Positions 1 to 14,300 of a stretch of 64,000 bases of DNA are shown here, piece by piece. This DNA is from Holothuria scabra (taxonomy: Eukaryota; Echinodermata; Holothuroidea; Aspidochirotida; Holothuriidae), in the NCBI GenBank assembly GCA_037179385.1, contig CM074196.1, forward strand, positions 34,124,486 to 34,188,485, in the 5' to 3' direction. The notes beneath the pieces are model-generated. The model was not told the origin of the DNA, did not search any database, and saw only the letters and a list, made by a program, of their open reading frames with translations. Position numbers and translations under genes: made by a program. Position 1 is the stretch's first letter; every line of letters starts with the position of its first letter.

Positions 1-2129
1 TTCACTTCAAATAAAGACAGAAACATAAAATCACATGGAGAAAACTGCACTATACATATTAAATGCAAACATACAACAGCTGTTACCAAATCATTAAACT
101 CTCAGAGATGTTCACAACAGAGTCTAGAGAAACTACAGTTGTACAATTTTGAATTAGCGAATCACCCCACCATCTTTGGGCAGGGGGTTGTAGAATATGC
201 CCCCAGTATTTTCTGCCTGTCGTAGGAGATGACAAAAAGAAAGGACTTGCACCATATATGAACTTCATTTGAAACCAAACATGCACTTTTTGAAACCACT
301 ATTTGAAACCATATTCAAACTTTACCTTCATATCTAATTGACACTATATTGCACATTTGTGTTGATGGGTATTTAAAGTTTGTGTAACTTACCAAATCAC
401 GAGTGACTTCTGTAAGTCATGTGACCATAATATTGTTACTTACTTGTTAAAGGTCAAGAGCAGTTGCCCCAAAATTATTTTGAACATTTACAGATTTTGC
501 TATTTTTCTGTCATTTTTCTTCCAAGATGCTTTCAGATATGTTAAAGCTTCAACATTCAACATTCAAGGTTAACAAAGATATTACTACTTTCACAAATTT
601 ACTGAATTTACTGAATTTCACAATTCAGTAAAAAACACATTGTCACATGATTGTCAAGAGCCATTCACAAACTAGTATAGACTACTACAGTATCCTTGCT
701 CAAATTGGGGTCACTGCATTTGCACTTTAAGTTCTTGCATAACAACTAATTTTATATTCAATGTTGATTTTTTTTTTTTTTTCTTTTTGAAAGCAAAATT
801 TTGAAAACCTTTGAGCAACATAAAACAAAATGAATAACATGTAGCAGCTATTTCAATATAACCTTCGGCAGACTGCTTTCTCTGTTTGTGACAGCACAAT
901 AGCTGGAAGTAGTACACCAAAGCTACCTACCATCAGATGTTACAACAAGGCAATAAAAAGAAATTTATATTAGCAACATATTGAATCTGTTCCAATACCT
1001 ATATTTATGCAGCAAACTCATATAACATATTGATAAAATAATATTGTGGAGTTCATTGTTGACATTCATCATCAAGTCTGTTACAACCCCATGTGAATAT
1101 CTCTCTAGAGGGAGGGGGAAGAGTTTCCACCAAGCAGGAAAATCTCACAAGAGTACCCGCTTCTGCTAAGTTTTAGTTTTCAGGGGTACATTTTTGACAG
1201 TATTACTCCAAACAATTTCAGTTCAAATCATATTATCATATTACAACACCAAAACTCATTGATGATAATATCAATCCAACAAATAAAACACACTGCATGA
1301 TTTCTCTCTGTGGAGGCAGTGAAGATGGTTTGAGTCTGGTTGAGATTGCGAGTCGCTGGGGTACAGGAATTTGGGGGGGGGTGAGTTGGGGATAAATAAC
1401 AAAGGCCCCTAGGAAGAAAAATAGATGAGACCAATGAAAGGAAGGCAAGAACAGGTAAGTTTTCTTTTTGTTTCCAGACAAGGGTAAATGCACAACCTGG
1501 GATCAAACCATACAAGCCTACTGATAACATCAGACAATCAGATCTGGATTTTGAATAAATGTGCCCTTATTCCCTGAGAAACAGGAACAGTTCAAATATC
1601 CCTCTCAGAGTTTTCCCTTCAAATACTGACATATCTCACAGAAAAGCCTCTCGGCTTCTTTTCCCAAGCATGCTTTTCATTTTACAAATTCGGTGTACAT
1701 GAAATTCTTAGGTTCTACAACATTCATTTGAGTCATTCTCTGAATTTACAACACAATTCAAAAAATAATGAATCGGATCAAAACTAAAGAGAGACTCAGG
1801 AGGCAACTCAGAAAAGCTCCATAGAGGTTGTAAAAGAGCCCCCCATAAAAAAAAAAAAACAAAGTAAACGAAAGGAAAGAGAATACAGGAAAACAACAAC
1901 AGGAAAATCAGAGAGAGGAAACTAGGAAGAAGGGAGACTGGGAAGAAGAGTCAGCTACGTTTACTCATCAGAAAAAGTTTTAGGGATTTCTTAAATAGGT
2001 TTAAGGAGTGACATTGTTGAATGTTAAGTGGGAGGGAGTTCCAAAGAGTGGGTCCAGTAAAACAAATTGTTAGAATAAAATCTAAACAACTTCACTTTCA
2101 AAGTAAGTGTTTACACAAAAGAAATATAC
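1..2129. other. ANO8 intron sequence, no exon seen
   Basis: This stretch lies downstream of exon 8 in the gene's direction and up to the window edge. It holds a repeat copy near 175-385, homopolymer runs near 770-785 and 1848-1859, and a G run near 1373. I saw no anoctamin motif (for example the N-D-M-E-N-Y-R region expected next) on the minus strand, so the next exon should lie beyond the window. Short open frames here look random. Confidence 0.6.
175..385 (+). repeat. Dispersed repeat copy with GGGGGTTGTAGAATATGCC core
   Basis: The core GGGGGTTGTAGAATATGCC and the motif CTGTCGTA-(A/G)-GAG recur at 3510-3560, followed in both places by a related 3' segment (TATAT...CACATTTGTG-TTGATGGGT here, TATAT...CACATTTGTGCTGGTGTGT there). 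The layout resembles the conserved 3' part of a short interspersed element. Class is inferred only. Confidence 0.5.
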
Positions 2130-2338
2130 TTGCAAAATGCCAACCTTGAAAAGTTTTCCTTTGCTATCTGTTCATTCACCCATTCCTGGAGCTCAAATAT
2201 ACCAAAGGCAATCAAGAACGTACACAGCATGCAGAGGAGGATGATGGGAACTGTCACAAAATAACGGAATAAGTTGCGTTTCCAGTCAGGATAATATGGT
2301 TCCAGTCGGCCGGACACAGGACTAACTTGTAGAGGTCC
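2130..2338 (-). CDS. ANO8: ANO8 exon 8 (TM3); last exon in window
   Basis: The 209-bp exon follows acceptor TCTGTAG and ends at donor GCAA|GTATAT. It encodes [20 protein letters not shown], then [39 protein letters not shown] and [11 protein letters not shown]-x-Y-Y-P-x-W-K-R followed by a long hydrophobic helix is the expected TM3 entry of ANO8. The donor is chosen because the conserved R-L-A-x-x-x-K pattern continues to it; an earlier AG|GTTGGC is a weaker alternative. No further exon is visible between 1 and 2129. Confidence 0.87.
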
Positions 2339-5300
2339 CTACAGATAGTCAATGTAAGAAATATGTAAGACCAAAAAAATTCTCTAAGATCTGAATATCT
2401 TTGCACAATGAATAACATTTTTGTCCAAATTCTGGCCTCTACAACATCTCACATCTTCCAGGATGCTCATTCTTTGTAAAATACAGAAAATATTCATGGT
2501 CACCAGGCAAGGGGTCTCATATTTAACCATGGGGGCATGCACAATTCAAAATATAAATATTTAAACTGCTATATCTGTAGACATATCTATAGACCAATCT
2601 GAGCAGCCAAGTGATGGTCTAATTTAGTGACCATAACTGGAGTCCATCACCTTTAATCTTTCAAATTATTGGCTTTCATATTTCATGAATGGTTTTCCTC
2701 TAAAATAACTCTTGATTCTTTCAAATTCACAGAATATGAGAGTTTAGAATTGCATGTAGACAATTAAATTAAGAAGATTTAAAGCTGACCCATCCAACTA
2801 ATGGGGGACTTCACTAGCTGCTTGGATTCATCTTTACCAACAAAGTGCCCTCCATTTGCTTTCATGGTTGTTGCCATCCATTTGGTGGTGGTGGACTAAA
2901 GTGGGTAGGCTCTTTTTCTTTTTCTTGAAGGGGAAACATGACATTAACCACAAAGTGTTTTTTTTTTCTTAAAAAAAAGAAAAAAAAAAAACTGGAGATT
3001 GCCCCTAACTTAGATCAGCAGGATATGGGTTAACATGATATTACTTCATGCTGCTGAGTATCAGAGGTTATTTTCTTACATAATAAAAAAAAACTGGAGA
3101 GTGCCCCTAACTTAGATCAGCAGGATATGGGTTAACATGATATTGCTTCATGCTGCTGAGTATCAGAGGTTATTTTCTTACATAATATAGACAAATCCAT
3201 GCAGCTTTTGAAGTCAGTCATTAGTGGGGTCCATCAGCCTTAAATCATCTTATTTTATTGTCTACGTGCAATTCTAAACCCTAATATTTGGTGAAATTGT
3301 TGGATTCAAGAGGCATTTTAGAGTACATGATACATGTATGAAAAGAATTTGAAAGGCTCAAGGTGATGGACCCGAGTTATTTCTGATTACATCAAACCAC
3401 CACTTGACTGTTTAGATTCGTCTATACTGCATTCAAAATTAATTATTCAACTTGAATTCCATAGTTACCTTGTAGGCGAGGATGACAGTTCCTAAAACTT
3501 CCTAAAACCCTCCCCCTGTTGTCTGGGGGTTGTAGAATATGCCTATGGTGTTCCCTAACTGTCGTAAGAGGCTGTCGTAAGAGGGGACTAAATGGGAGGA
3601 GTATTTGAGCAGTATGACACTATATAACACATTTGTGCTGGTGTGTCATTAAATATAATCTAACTTCCTCAAACCCACTTCTGTCTTAAATTAAAATAAC
3701 TAAAAACATTACTACTTGAAATAATTTACAGAACGGGTGTTTATCTTATCCTATATTTTGTTAATTCAGTGATGGTACTAATAAACTTTCAACACAGTAC
3801 TGCTGTATTGCTAATTTCACAATTAACAGACTACCCTTAACTGTATAGTGCTATCCATTAAATATTCAACCTTGTCTCTGCAATAAGATATATTCCATCA
3901 AACTACATCTATGCTGGTATGAGAGACGATACATATTAATAGAAAATTATATTTACCCTGTACATTGGTCTAGGGTCTTCCAATAGCTCATGTTTCTGAT
4001 CCAAGGTCCCCCAATGAAATGCAAGCTCAGCGCTTTTTCGTTTCCATGTCTCCAAGAACAAAGATGCCCAGATAATGTTGAATATTGTAAAGAAAACAAA
4101 ACTCCAATCTTGAATTGTCTGAAACATAAGGAGGGCATGTAAACAATAGCAGGTCAAAACTTGAATAGTGCTTTTTCTAAAAGTCCCCTCGACTCTATGG
4201 TGAAAAGCCAAGGGGCGAAAACCAAACATTGAATAGTTAAGTGGACAGTAGCAACTACAGTATAAGTATGTCTTACAGCAGTTCACCCTTTTGCTATGGA
4301 AGGGGGTGAATCCCATCATAGTTAGCTATACATTATATTACCTATACACTGTTAACTACAAACAAATGTTGTTCACTTCTTTTTGTGCTACACAACAGTG
4401 ATGGTCAGTTGGCCTGCCATACTAGTAACAAAGTGACCAATGCAGTCATTTCGTTTTATATTAGCTCCAATGCAATTAGTGCTTGGATTCACAGCTCATT
4501 TTTATGAAAAAAACCTGCTAACCACATAAAAGGAACATGAAATTTCCAAAGAAATATCAAAAAGAAGTATTGTACTTTTCTACAAAAAAGTTGAATAAAC
4601 ACATCAGGTTGAAGAATTCTCTACACTGACCTTTTTCCAAATATCAACTACAAAAGATTGTGGGATAGATTTTTGGTGCACATCACTTTTGTCAATGTGA
4701 TTTTGCTGTGGCCAAAAATGATACACACCCAAAACGCTATCCCACAAGTCTTTATAATCACTATTTGGAAAAGAGTTTATGGATGGTTACATTTATAACA
4801 GAATGTTTTTATTAAACACAGGAGAACTAAAGGAAACTAGAAAGGAAGATTCATTTTGACTTTACTTCAGCAAGTTTATAGGAAGACCTTATTAAACAGA
4901 GGACACAAAGTACTCACAGGATTGGCTGAGTAAAATGTCACAAAAAGGCCAAGAATTGCTGGAAATATCAGCCACTTTGTGTAGAAACCCAAGTATGCAA
5001 AATAAAGTGACACCTTGATGCCAAAATAGTTAGCAATTTCATCTGGAAAGATTGAAAGTAGACAGTTAAACACTTCTCAATGTTTACTAACACCAATTTG
5101 GAAGAATACTGACCGATAGTCTACAGGCCAAAGAAAAAAAAAAAAATAATGGACCAGGAACATTCTTTATCGTGGGCAAAAAATTAGAAGCAACCATCTC
5201 AGAAATATGTCTTCTAAGTAGCAATTACAATGTTACCTTGGGTATTACGGTGGGGAGGGGAGTTAATCTGGTCTGTGAAGGGGGGGGACAAAAGTTTTCC

Positions 5301-8300
5301 AACAGCCACATGACAATTCTTATAGTTAGTATTTATGAGTCAAATTTTATATCAAATAGTTACAGAAAAGGTTAAAATTTTAAATTTTGTGATGTTCCAG
5401 GCATGTAACCATTTAGGCTTAATTCGAACAAGTGTCTTGCCACAAATTTTTAAAAAATTTTCATTGGTGGGGTAATTGCCCTCCCCCTGCTGTCAAGAAT
5501 CTATGCCCCTGAGGTATTAGGTGAGAAGAGACACAAAGGGAGGTGAGTGAGAAAGAGAGAATGAAGGATTGTTATTACTTACTTCCTTTTCATCAGAAGA
5601 CAATTGAAAATGAGGCAAAATGAGGTAAAATGAGAATATAAAATCATTGAATTTGAAAAAAAAAAAAAAATTTAAAAATTTAAAATTACATTACCGAATG
5701 GTTGTCTGGCAAAGAGTGCCTGTACCCAGGTTTTCTTGAGTCTCTTTAAGGCTTCCTTCTCATGCAGAGGAAGAATGCCTGAGATGATACCCTTTGAAAG
5801 CAGTCTGGAAACTGGAAGGTATGAGGAGGAAACAAAAGTGTTTTAGGTCCATGAAATATTGATTTTACAACCTCTACTGACTGGTCACTTAGAGTTCTGC
5901 ATTCTGATTGGTTAAACACTGACAGTTTATTCTCCAACACATCGGCCATTATAATGACTTGCAGAAGCCACTAGGAAGTCATTATAAAGTAACCTCAAAA
6001 AGGACAATTTTTGAGTGCTAGAAAAGGAATAAACCACATTTGTCAGAGAAATATTGTTGGTGAATGACCCATTTCAACTCCAAATTTGAAAGAAATAACG
6101 GACTCAGATTCGCCTCATCCCTTATTTTTCCAAATTTGAAGTCTAGCTACAGACTAACAATAGTGAGACAAACACAGTTTATTCCTTAAACATAGATTTC
6201 TTTAAATTTAATCAGTAACTTATAATTAGAGACAGTCATTTTCTGTTTTGTAAAATTAAAAACAAAATTTGATGTTAATAGTGCTACATAGTTTGAATTG
6301 AAGTTTGAGTAAAATGACAATGCAAATCAGAATTTAGCTGTTAGAAAACCAGGAATTCCTGTCTCTAATCATTGATTTCTATCGAAAAAGGATAGAGACC
6401 ATGTTAACCTCACGGTGAAAAATCTAATTCTACTGAGATGGAGTTTGATCACAAACTGGCTGGGTCATACCAGAGACTTTTAACTAGAGCAGCAATCCTG
6501 CAGAATCTTAATACTTTGTGAACGTTATAGAGACACTTTATTGTTGCTGATGATATCTCATGTAAATACAGTCTTTCCTGTCTTTCCTTTGTGCAGTAGG
6601 TTGATTGTGGTATGGTGTTCAAATAATATTTGCACTGAAGATTATGCATCTATAGTTAATACCCTGATGAATTTCATGATCAAAGATTGTAAAATACATA
6701 GAGAACAATTTTTAAAATGATACTGTCACACTAAGCTATGTAGACAATCATTACCATACTGAAACTAAGTAACCTAAGCAGAAATAACCAGCTAGATGGA
6801 GATCAGTGACAACTTACTACTGTAAATAAGTCCAATAGTCAAACAAAAGCTGTTTTCCTTACAGTATGTGTTTCACACTAGTGTGACGATATCTCGATAC
6901 ATGTTATGTATTGAGATAGAAAAGGGAATCTACTGTGCTGTCATTGTGCCTGGTGCTAAGCATAAGCAATGGAGAAGGAAAAACAAGCCAGTTAGCCACA
7001 ACTGGGAAAAAGGTCGTGGTCAGACTAAATTAAATTAACTGGTTAGAAACTGAGCCCTCAGACCTCATCTATCTACAGTACCTAACTACTATGATGGTTT
7101 TGATAGTTTCGACTGAGTTCTTCTACCATCTACTACTCACACAGAATAGTAGCAGTAAAGTGACTGGGTGGTCCAAACAAGCAGAAAATTTCCTCTGAGA
7201 CCTTTTGTCCAAATTCAATTAACCAAATGGTTTCAATGGGTTCTAAATGGTTCTAAAGGGTTTTCAAAAGGGTTTGGTTTGTGCAAAGGGTAAATTACAA
7301 TTCCCCTTGAATTTTTTTGTCTAATTTCCACCAACAACCAAATGGAACCCTTTGGATTGCAAAGGGTTTTTCCAAAGGGTACCATTTGAAACCCTTTGGG
7401 TTCAAAGGGTAATACCTCAAAGGGTTCAAAAGGGGATTTTAGCTGGGAAGGCCAACACTGTTACAGTACTCAAAATACGAAGTGAAATGGCTAAGTTGCT
7501 TAGCACTGAACATGCATTTCAAAATAGGACAATATGGCCCCAATGGGGTCTCCAAAGGACCTCAGCATAAATATTATGTGAACCACAAGTACAAGTGTTG
7601 CTAAAGTCGTGGCAAGAATAACAGGGTTCTGACACTAATTATTATGAAAATCAATACTTTTTCTCACACCAAAATAGCAAATCAAGCCTTCCCTTGGCAC
7701 CAAGATGACAATTAATTAATATCAATACTTGAAGAAACTTTGGGTAAACCATATTGATTTCATGCAAAATGGCAGATAAACTGAGTATATACTGTAAGTT
7801 TTGTCATTTTGAGCAGGTAAACACAAGGGAATATTTAAAAGAAAAGTGGAAACTTACACACTACTTGCCCTTCAAGAATCTTTATCTTGTCAAATGTTTC
7901 AGATTTTGGTGCTCTAATGTTCTGAATTAAGTTGAATAAAATAGTTTGTCGTTCCTGAAACGAAAGAGTGGAACTACTACTAGACAGTATAAAACAGGAA
8001 CCAATATTACCAAACCACATCAGATTTGTTCTATATCAAATTTTTCTTTTAATATCTGAAATTTCTTTGTTCCTAAAACACTGTTGGTTTCAGCTAAAAT
8101 CAATGCCTTCCACAGAGACTGTGAAATAAATCGTTATTTAAAATTCTAAAATCCATTGCCACCCCTTTTGTGTATCATATATGTGAAATAACAGAAAATG
8201 GCTTCACTATGAAAGTATCAATCTTCGATCACTGACATCCTATACTGTGTGACCTGTGTTGTAGTGTACATATTTACCACTAAATCAAGATATTCATGTA

Positions 8301-11300
8301 TAGAAGTTGGATGTTATGCCTACCTGTACTGCAGTGAATGTTATGCTTACATCTGGGTAACTTTATATGCCCCAGAAGATTACAATGCTGTCAATGGAAA
8401 GGGGGAGGGTAAGAAATAGCAGGAACGGGGATGGATGATGGGGAGGGTGAGAGGGTGATGACACTAGTACATGACTCATAGTGTAATAATGCAAGACATC
8501 AGTAGTCCTCGTTACATTAACTATGTATCCCTTACTCAAATTGCCTACAACTACACAGCCTATAAAATATTGCACCACCAATCTCTGAGCTCGATGTTGA
8601 AATTTTACTCAAAGTTTTGATTTGCTTGGTGTTTGGGATTTTACTTGATGTTTATAAAGGTAGTTCACATCAACCCAAAAAGGTGCAGTAGGCCTGAAAC
8701 CTATGCCAAATCCAGGATGACATCACAGAACACGCTTGTCTGAACTTCCCATGCAAACTTATTTTATGCACCACCGATAAAGGGAATGTTTTTGAAACCC
8801 TGCCACTGATGTGACAATATCAATATTGTATAAAATTGGAATCAAAGTAAAGACAACGGTATCCCATGATGTCATCCAAAATGCCACATAGGTTTATTGC
8901 ATTTGCATTTTCATGAAATAACAGATAACCTTAGGCTACCTGTCATTTCTGAACATAGGCTATTAGCCTATGTTCAGAATTTTGCAAAATCGATGAAAAT
9001 GTAATAAAACCCAGGGCTCCATTTTCATGGTTGTCCAATTGTCCAGTACAACTAAAATTCCATGCTGACAACCAAAAGTTTAAAGTTGGTTGTTTGATGG
9101 CCAACCATTTTTCTTTCACAATGAATTATAGAGCTTCTTGCTTTACCTGATTGAAGAAGTATACTACCGTACTAACTGATCAACTCTTGCAACTTTTTCC
9201 GTCATACAATATTTCAGACTTGAAGTGTTTTGTGTCTCAAAAATCACATCTTTTTATTCTTCAAGACCTACAGTACATATAATGCATAAACACAATAACT
9301 GTTTTTAAATTGTGTGAAACACCAAACCGGACAACCAAATTTTCTGGTGGACAACTAAAAGCACTGAAATGGTTGCCCACAGGACAACCATAAATTTTTC
9401 TGAAAATTGAGGCCTGAAACCCTATAATCGGAGCGTCTACAAACTGCAAGCATGAACATTAAGCAAAATTCAGACATTCCATTCAGTGACTATGATTTTA
9501 TAAGGACTTTTCCAAAATTAACAGCACTTCCACTTGGTATTTAAAGCTAATTATGAAAGACAAAGTCATTGGCACTGTTGTTTGTTAGATGGAGTTTCTG
9601 AGTTTTGGAGCTCAGTTTCTAGCCAATAGGTTTATGTCAAGACGGAACTGTACTGTACAGTAGCTATCGGTTAATTGTATCACACAATCAACTTTTTACC
9701 ATCATTATCCATAACAAAAGAAAAATGAATTTGGTTTAGCTGCTACATATCAGACAGAATATGCCACAACCCTGAGTGTACCACATATGAAAAGAAGGCT
9801 AACACAATTTTGACTGCGTTTGACTAACTTTCATTTCTTCATAGCATTTAACACAGAGCTGTTTCTGAAAAACAGACATCAGTATTTAATAAGATGAAGT
9901 AACTAAATCATTTAATGCCAGCATAATTAATATAATTAGTCTGTTACTCCTATGTCATTTTCCAAGGTTATCTAGGTATGCTAGGCTTAAGGCAAATAAA
10001 CAAAGCTGTTTACTAGACACAGTGGTTGGTCCCTGTATGTATTCAAAGATAACAGGGTAAGTCTCTGTAAAAACACAGTAGCAATTTGAAAACTAATTTA
10101 AAATTGGAATGTTTTTCCTCTCTATATTAAGACAAGCTATTGTGCAAAGATAATGACAGATTTAGGGTTTATGGTCACATCAAGTTTTGATATGTCAGAT
10201 GGGTACTTTTTCTAAGCATTCCAGTGAAATTTGCATTAAAATCCGATAAGTGGTTCTCACAATATGAGCAGGTAAAGTTGTCACATTTCAACAAAAAGTA
10301 AACTCCAAGCAAGCGCACATGACATTACATCCTCAAATTAATAGGCAGTCTTTTGTTTTTCTACAAACTTCAAAACCAGTTCTCTCCTTAAACCAGAAAG
10401 CCAAAAGGCTTAGTGATTCTTGCAGCTGAAATTGTAAGGCTTTCTTTTCACATTGACAGTGCTCCATACTGTTTTTCAATTGAAAGGGCTCTGTAACGTA
10501 CCCACAAAGTGCACATGCAAGGCATCCAAGCTTCCTACACTAAGATCCCCTTGCCCCTTGTGAACCTGAAAAAACATTTGACCTCCACCAAAAAACTATT
10601 GGAACCATTTATTCACTATGCACCATCTACATGTCAAGTATCAGGACCCTACAAATTACCTTTCTTGTAAAAGTGTACAAGCAAACTTGTCAGGCTGTGA
10701 CTCTGCTGACTCCAAATGACCTTTGACCTTCAAAAATATCAAATGGGATCATCCTCTCAATACAACCAACCTTCACACCAAATATGAGCTGAGTAACATG
10801 TACCATTCTTGAGATATCATGTTTACAAGGTTTTGACCTTTTGCCCTCTGGTGACCACAAATGACCTTTAACCTCCACCAAAAACAATAGAGAGCATCTA
10901 CTCAATATGGCAAATCCACAAACCAAATATGAGACTAGTCACACTTACCTTTCTTGAGATATCGTGTTTACAAGAATTTCTACGGATTTTACCATTTTAC
11001 CTCTCGTGACCTTTCACCTCCACGAAAATTGATAGGGATGATCTACTCAATATGGCCAACCAACACTACAAATATGAGCACAGTCACATGCACAGTTCTT
11101 GAGATATTGTGTTTACAAGTTTTGACCTTTTGACCTCTCAAGACCCCAAATGATGTTTAACCTCCACCAAAAACAATAGGGATCATCTACATCTATGGCC
11201 AACCCACACACTAAATATGACATTTGTCACAATTACCCAAAGCAAAGCTTCACATGCACACACACGCATACACGACATCATCGCATAGATTCCTTGCCTG

Positions 11301-14300
11301 CCTTCCGCAAGTAATCAAAAACACATACTATCAAAATGTGATTGCACTAGTGACATGAACATTTTACAAACTTTGCATTGCTCCCAAGAAGGTCCTATCC
11401 CAATTAACTTCAAGGTCAATGCAACAGTCTGAAAAAACAGAGGGAAACAAGCATTCCTTGTCAGTGTGAGGAAGTGATTTAACCTCTGCTGCCCTCAAGC
11501 TCACTTTGGAACACAACTCTGGGGACTTCATTTACTGATGTCTTGAGGGAACATGTTCGACTTGAATGGAAATTTCACCCCAGTGTGCAGGTTTGGTTAC
11601 TCTCTCACATATAAAAATTAAATTTTTGCTTAAACTCCCCCTTTAAAGCTCTCCAACAAATTTCTTCATCCTAAACAGGGCCATTGCAAGATCTTTTGAA
11701 GCAAGACTCAAAACCGGGGACCTTCCACATAGGGAGCACAATAGATGCTCTCACTACTGATCCAGTGTTATTGAACTCAATGGATTCAGGAGTTAGAACC
11801 TTCCCTAAGTATGCAGTTGGTCTCTGGTCTAAATCCTGCCTGGGGCTAAGTTAACTGTACCCAGGCCTTGAATTTTGAGGTGTGCAAGTGCAATCCCACA
11901 CCATCACTCACCTCAAATCTCTGTGATCAGTGCGATTTTTTTGCACAACTAAAAAAGAATGGGAACTTTGGCAAGATCAATGTTTTATAAAACAGCACAC
12001 CTACTGTACCATATTCTTTAATGTCCCAAGGAATGCGAACTGAGGCACACCTGAAAATTGAAAACTTACGACAAGTGTACCATTCAATTACAATTTCCTC
12101 TTTCAGTATAGGGCAAGTACCTACGTTAAAAAATGACCTCAGTTCCTTATGCAGCTACTATATATAGTCATTCACTCATTTATATAAACTTTCTACAATA
12201 CATCGCTCATACCTCCTTGTAATTAACAGGCCTTGAATTTTGAGGAGCGCGAGTGCCATGCACACCACCACTCACCTCAAACTACCGTGAGGAGTGTGAT
12301 TTTTTGCACACCTAGATAAAGAATGGAAATGCACTTAAATCTATTAAAACAGCACCCCTACCACACACACTCCTTAACTTGCTGAGAAGTGTGATTTGTA
12401 ACATAACCAAGATATCCAAAACTGAAGGCCTGAAATAAAGGTAAGGAGCAGTCCCCCCAAACTTATTTTGAAGAAAAAGCAATAACACAATTTTCATCTT
12501 ATTTCTCTTCAAAGTATATCTTTCATTACATTTTATAACTTTACTATTGCATATTCAAGGTACACCAAGCTGTTATTTCTGGTAAATTTCACATTTGAAG
12601 AGAAAAAAATTGTCAAATGACTCCCAACACCCAATCATGAAACTGGACAGTCTACTACACTTCTTCAATTTGGGATGACTGCTCCTGCCCTTTAAGGTAC
12701 TTTCAAAACACCAAAGTTCCTGAAACAGGATCATTTTCCATTGAGTGTAATTCAAAGATTTGACTAGACAAATCTGAATAGTCAAGTTGTAAAGTGGGTA
12801 GTAATTGAGAGTATAATTATGAATGATATTCGCTACACTAGTAGTGTTATACAGTGCCAACAGTCATTGTAATATTATGTTATGGGCTAGCCTAAGCCTA
12901 AGCTGGCCTTAACTAACGTTGGAGTCGAGCCTACAATATACTAGGCTAGACGCACGTCGGTTAACTCTGAGTATGACTTACCGTACGTCGAAATGGATCA
13001 CATTCTCAGCTGTACTCAATTATTACCAATCATTATTCCATATATTCCTTTCTCCTAATTCTAGCAGCTTTCATAGCCTTTTAATGAGAGCAGTAGATAT
13101 TCTTATGTACCTTTCTATTGTTATTTCTTACGTTCTTAGAGTTATTTATATGCCCAGTTACTAACAGTTAACCCTTTACCGTTGTGCTCTGATCGGGGCA
13201 TATTTGCGCGCCTCGGGATTGGGCGGAAAAGGGGACGTAGCCCGCCCCGCATCGGCTTCCGTAGGCCATTGACCCTGTGACCTTAAACTATTGTCTCTCT
13301 CGCTCTTGTGGCCGGATTTTCGGGTAGCTACTCGCAGTTTCGAGCTCCGCGTGAAACAGTAAAGATGTGTGACAGCCGACCTCTCCGCATGGGTCCAAAA
13401 GGACCCAAACAACAGTAAAGGGTTAAACTAAGCTTGTGGAGTGTGTTTACTGCGAAGCTGATGCCACTGTCTCCGCATGCGTGCACGTAAACCTTTAGCC
13501 GAGTGGTGCAGATATTTTAGCTTAACCCTTTACCGTTGTGCTCCGATCGGGGCATATTTGCGCGCCTCGGGATTGGGCGTAAAAAGGGGACATAGCCCGC
13601 CCCGCATCGGCTTCCGTAGGCCATTGACCCCGTGACCTTAAACTATTGTCTCTCTGGCTCTTGTGGCCGGATTTTCGGGTAGCTACTCGCAGTTTCGAGC
13701 TCCGCGTGAAACAGTAAAGATGTGTGACAGCCGAGCTCTCCGCATGGGTCCAAAAGGACCCAAACAACAGTAAAGGGTTAAGCCTAATGTTTATCTTTCA
13801 ACTCAGCTCTTAATATTATAGTGTGCCTTTGAACCGCGCGCCGTACAATGGTGTTCATGCAGTCAATGTTGTACGCGTTTCCACAATTGTCTGTGACGTA
13901 ATATTGGTATGAGTAATGCAATTACGTCACAGAGGATTCCCTTTCAGAGCGTTTATTTATATGCTGCGTCTGTGCAATGGAATTATTATTTACTTTTAAA
14001 ACTGGAGATGCGAGTTTGTTGTTGAGATTTTCAAAAGGACAGAGGAGAGATGTATCTGAATGAGGCCGGACGTCCGTAGTGTGTAGTTCGTGTGATGTGT
14101 TTGATTGCGAGCGTGACTAGGAGTTGCTAAAGGAAAGAGATAAGTTAATTTAATGTTACAAAGTTCGCATTTTTACATCAGATGCCAGATTGAATAATCT
14201 GTCCAATGAAATAATTAATTTATTGAGTCTTAGAGTTAGAATTAATTTGTACAGGAAGGACCCGTGTTATTAAATCATTCGAAACGTAGAAAGAATTGCC

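Noticed and set aside
13176..13767. Two similar 78- and 81-codon minus-strand frames
   Set aside because: They are the two copies of the piggyBac-type MITE read in antisense.
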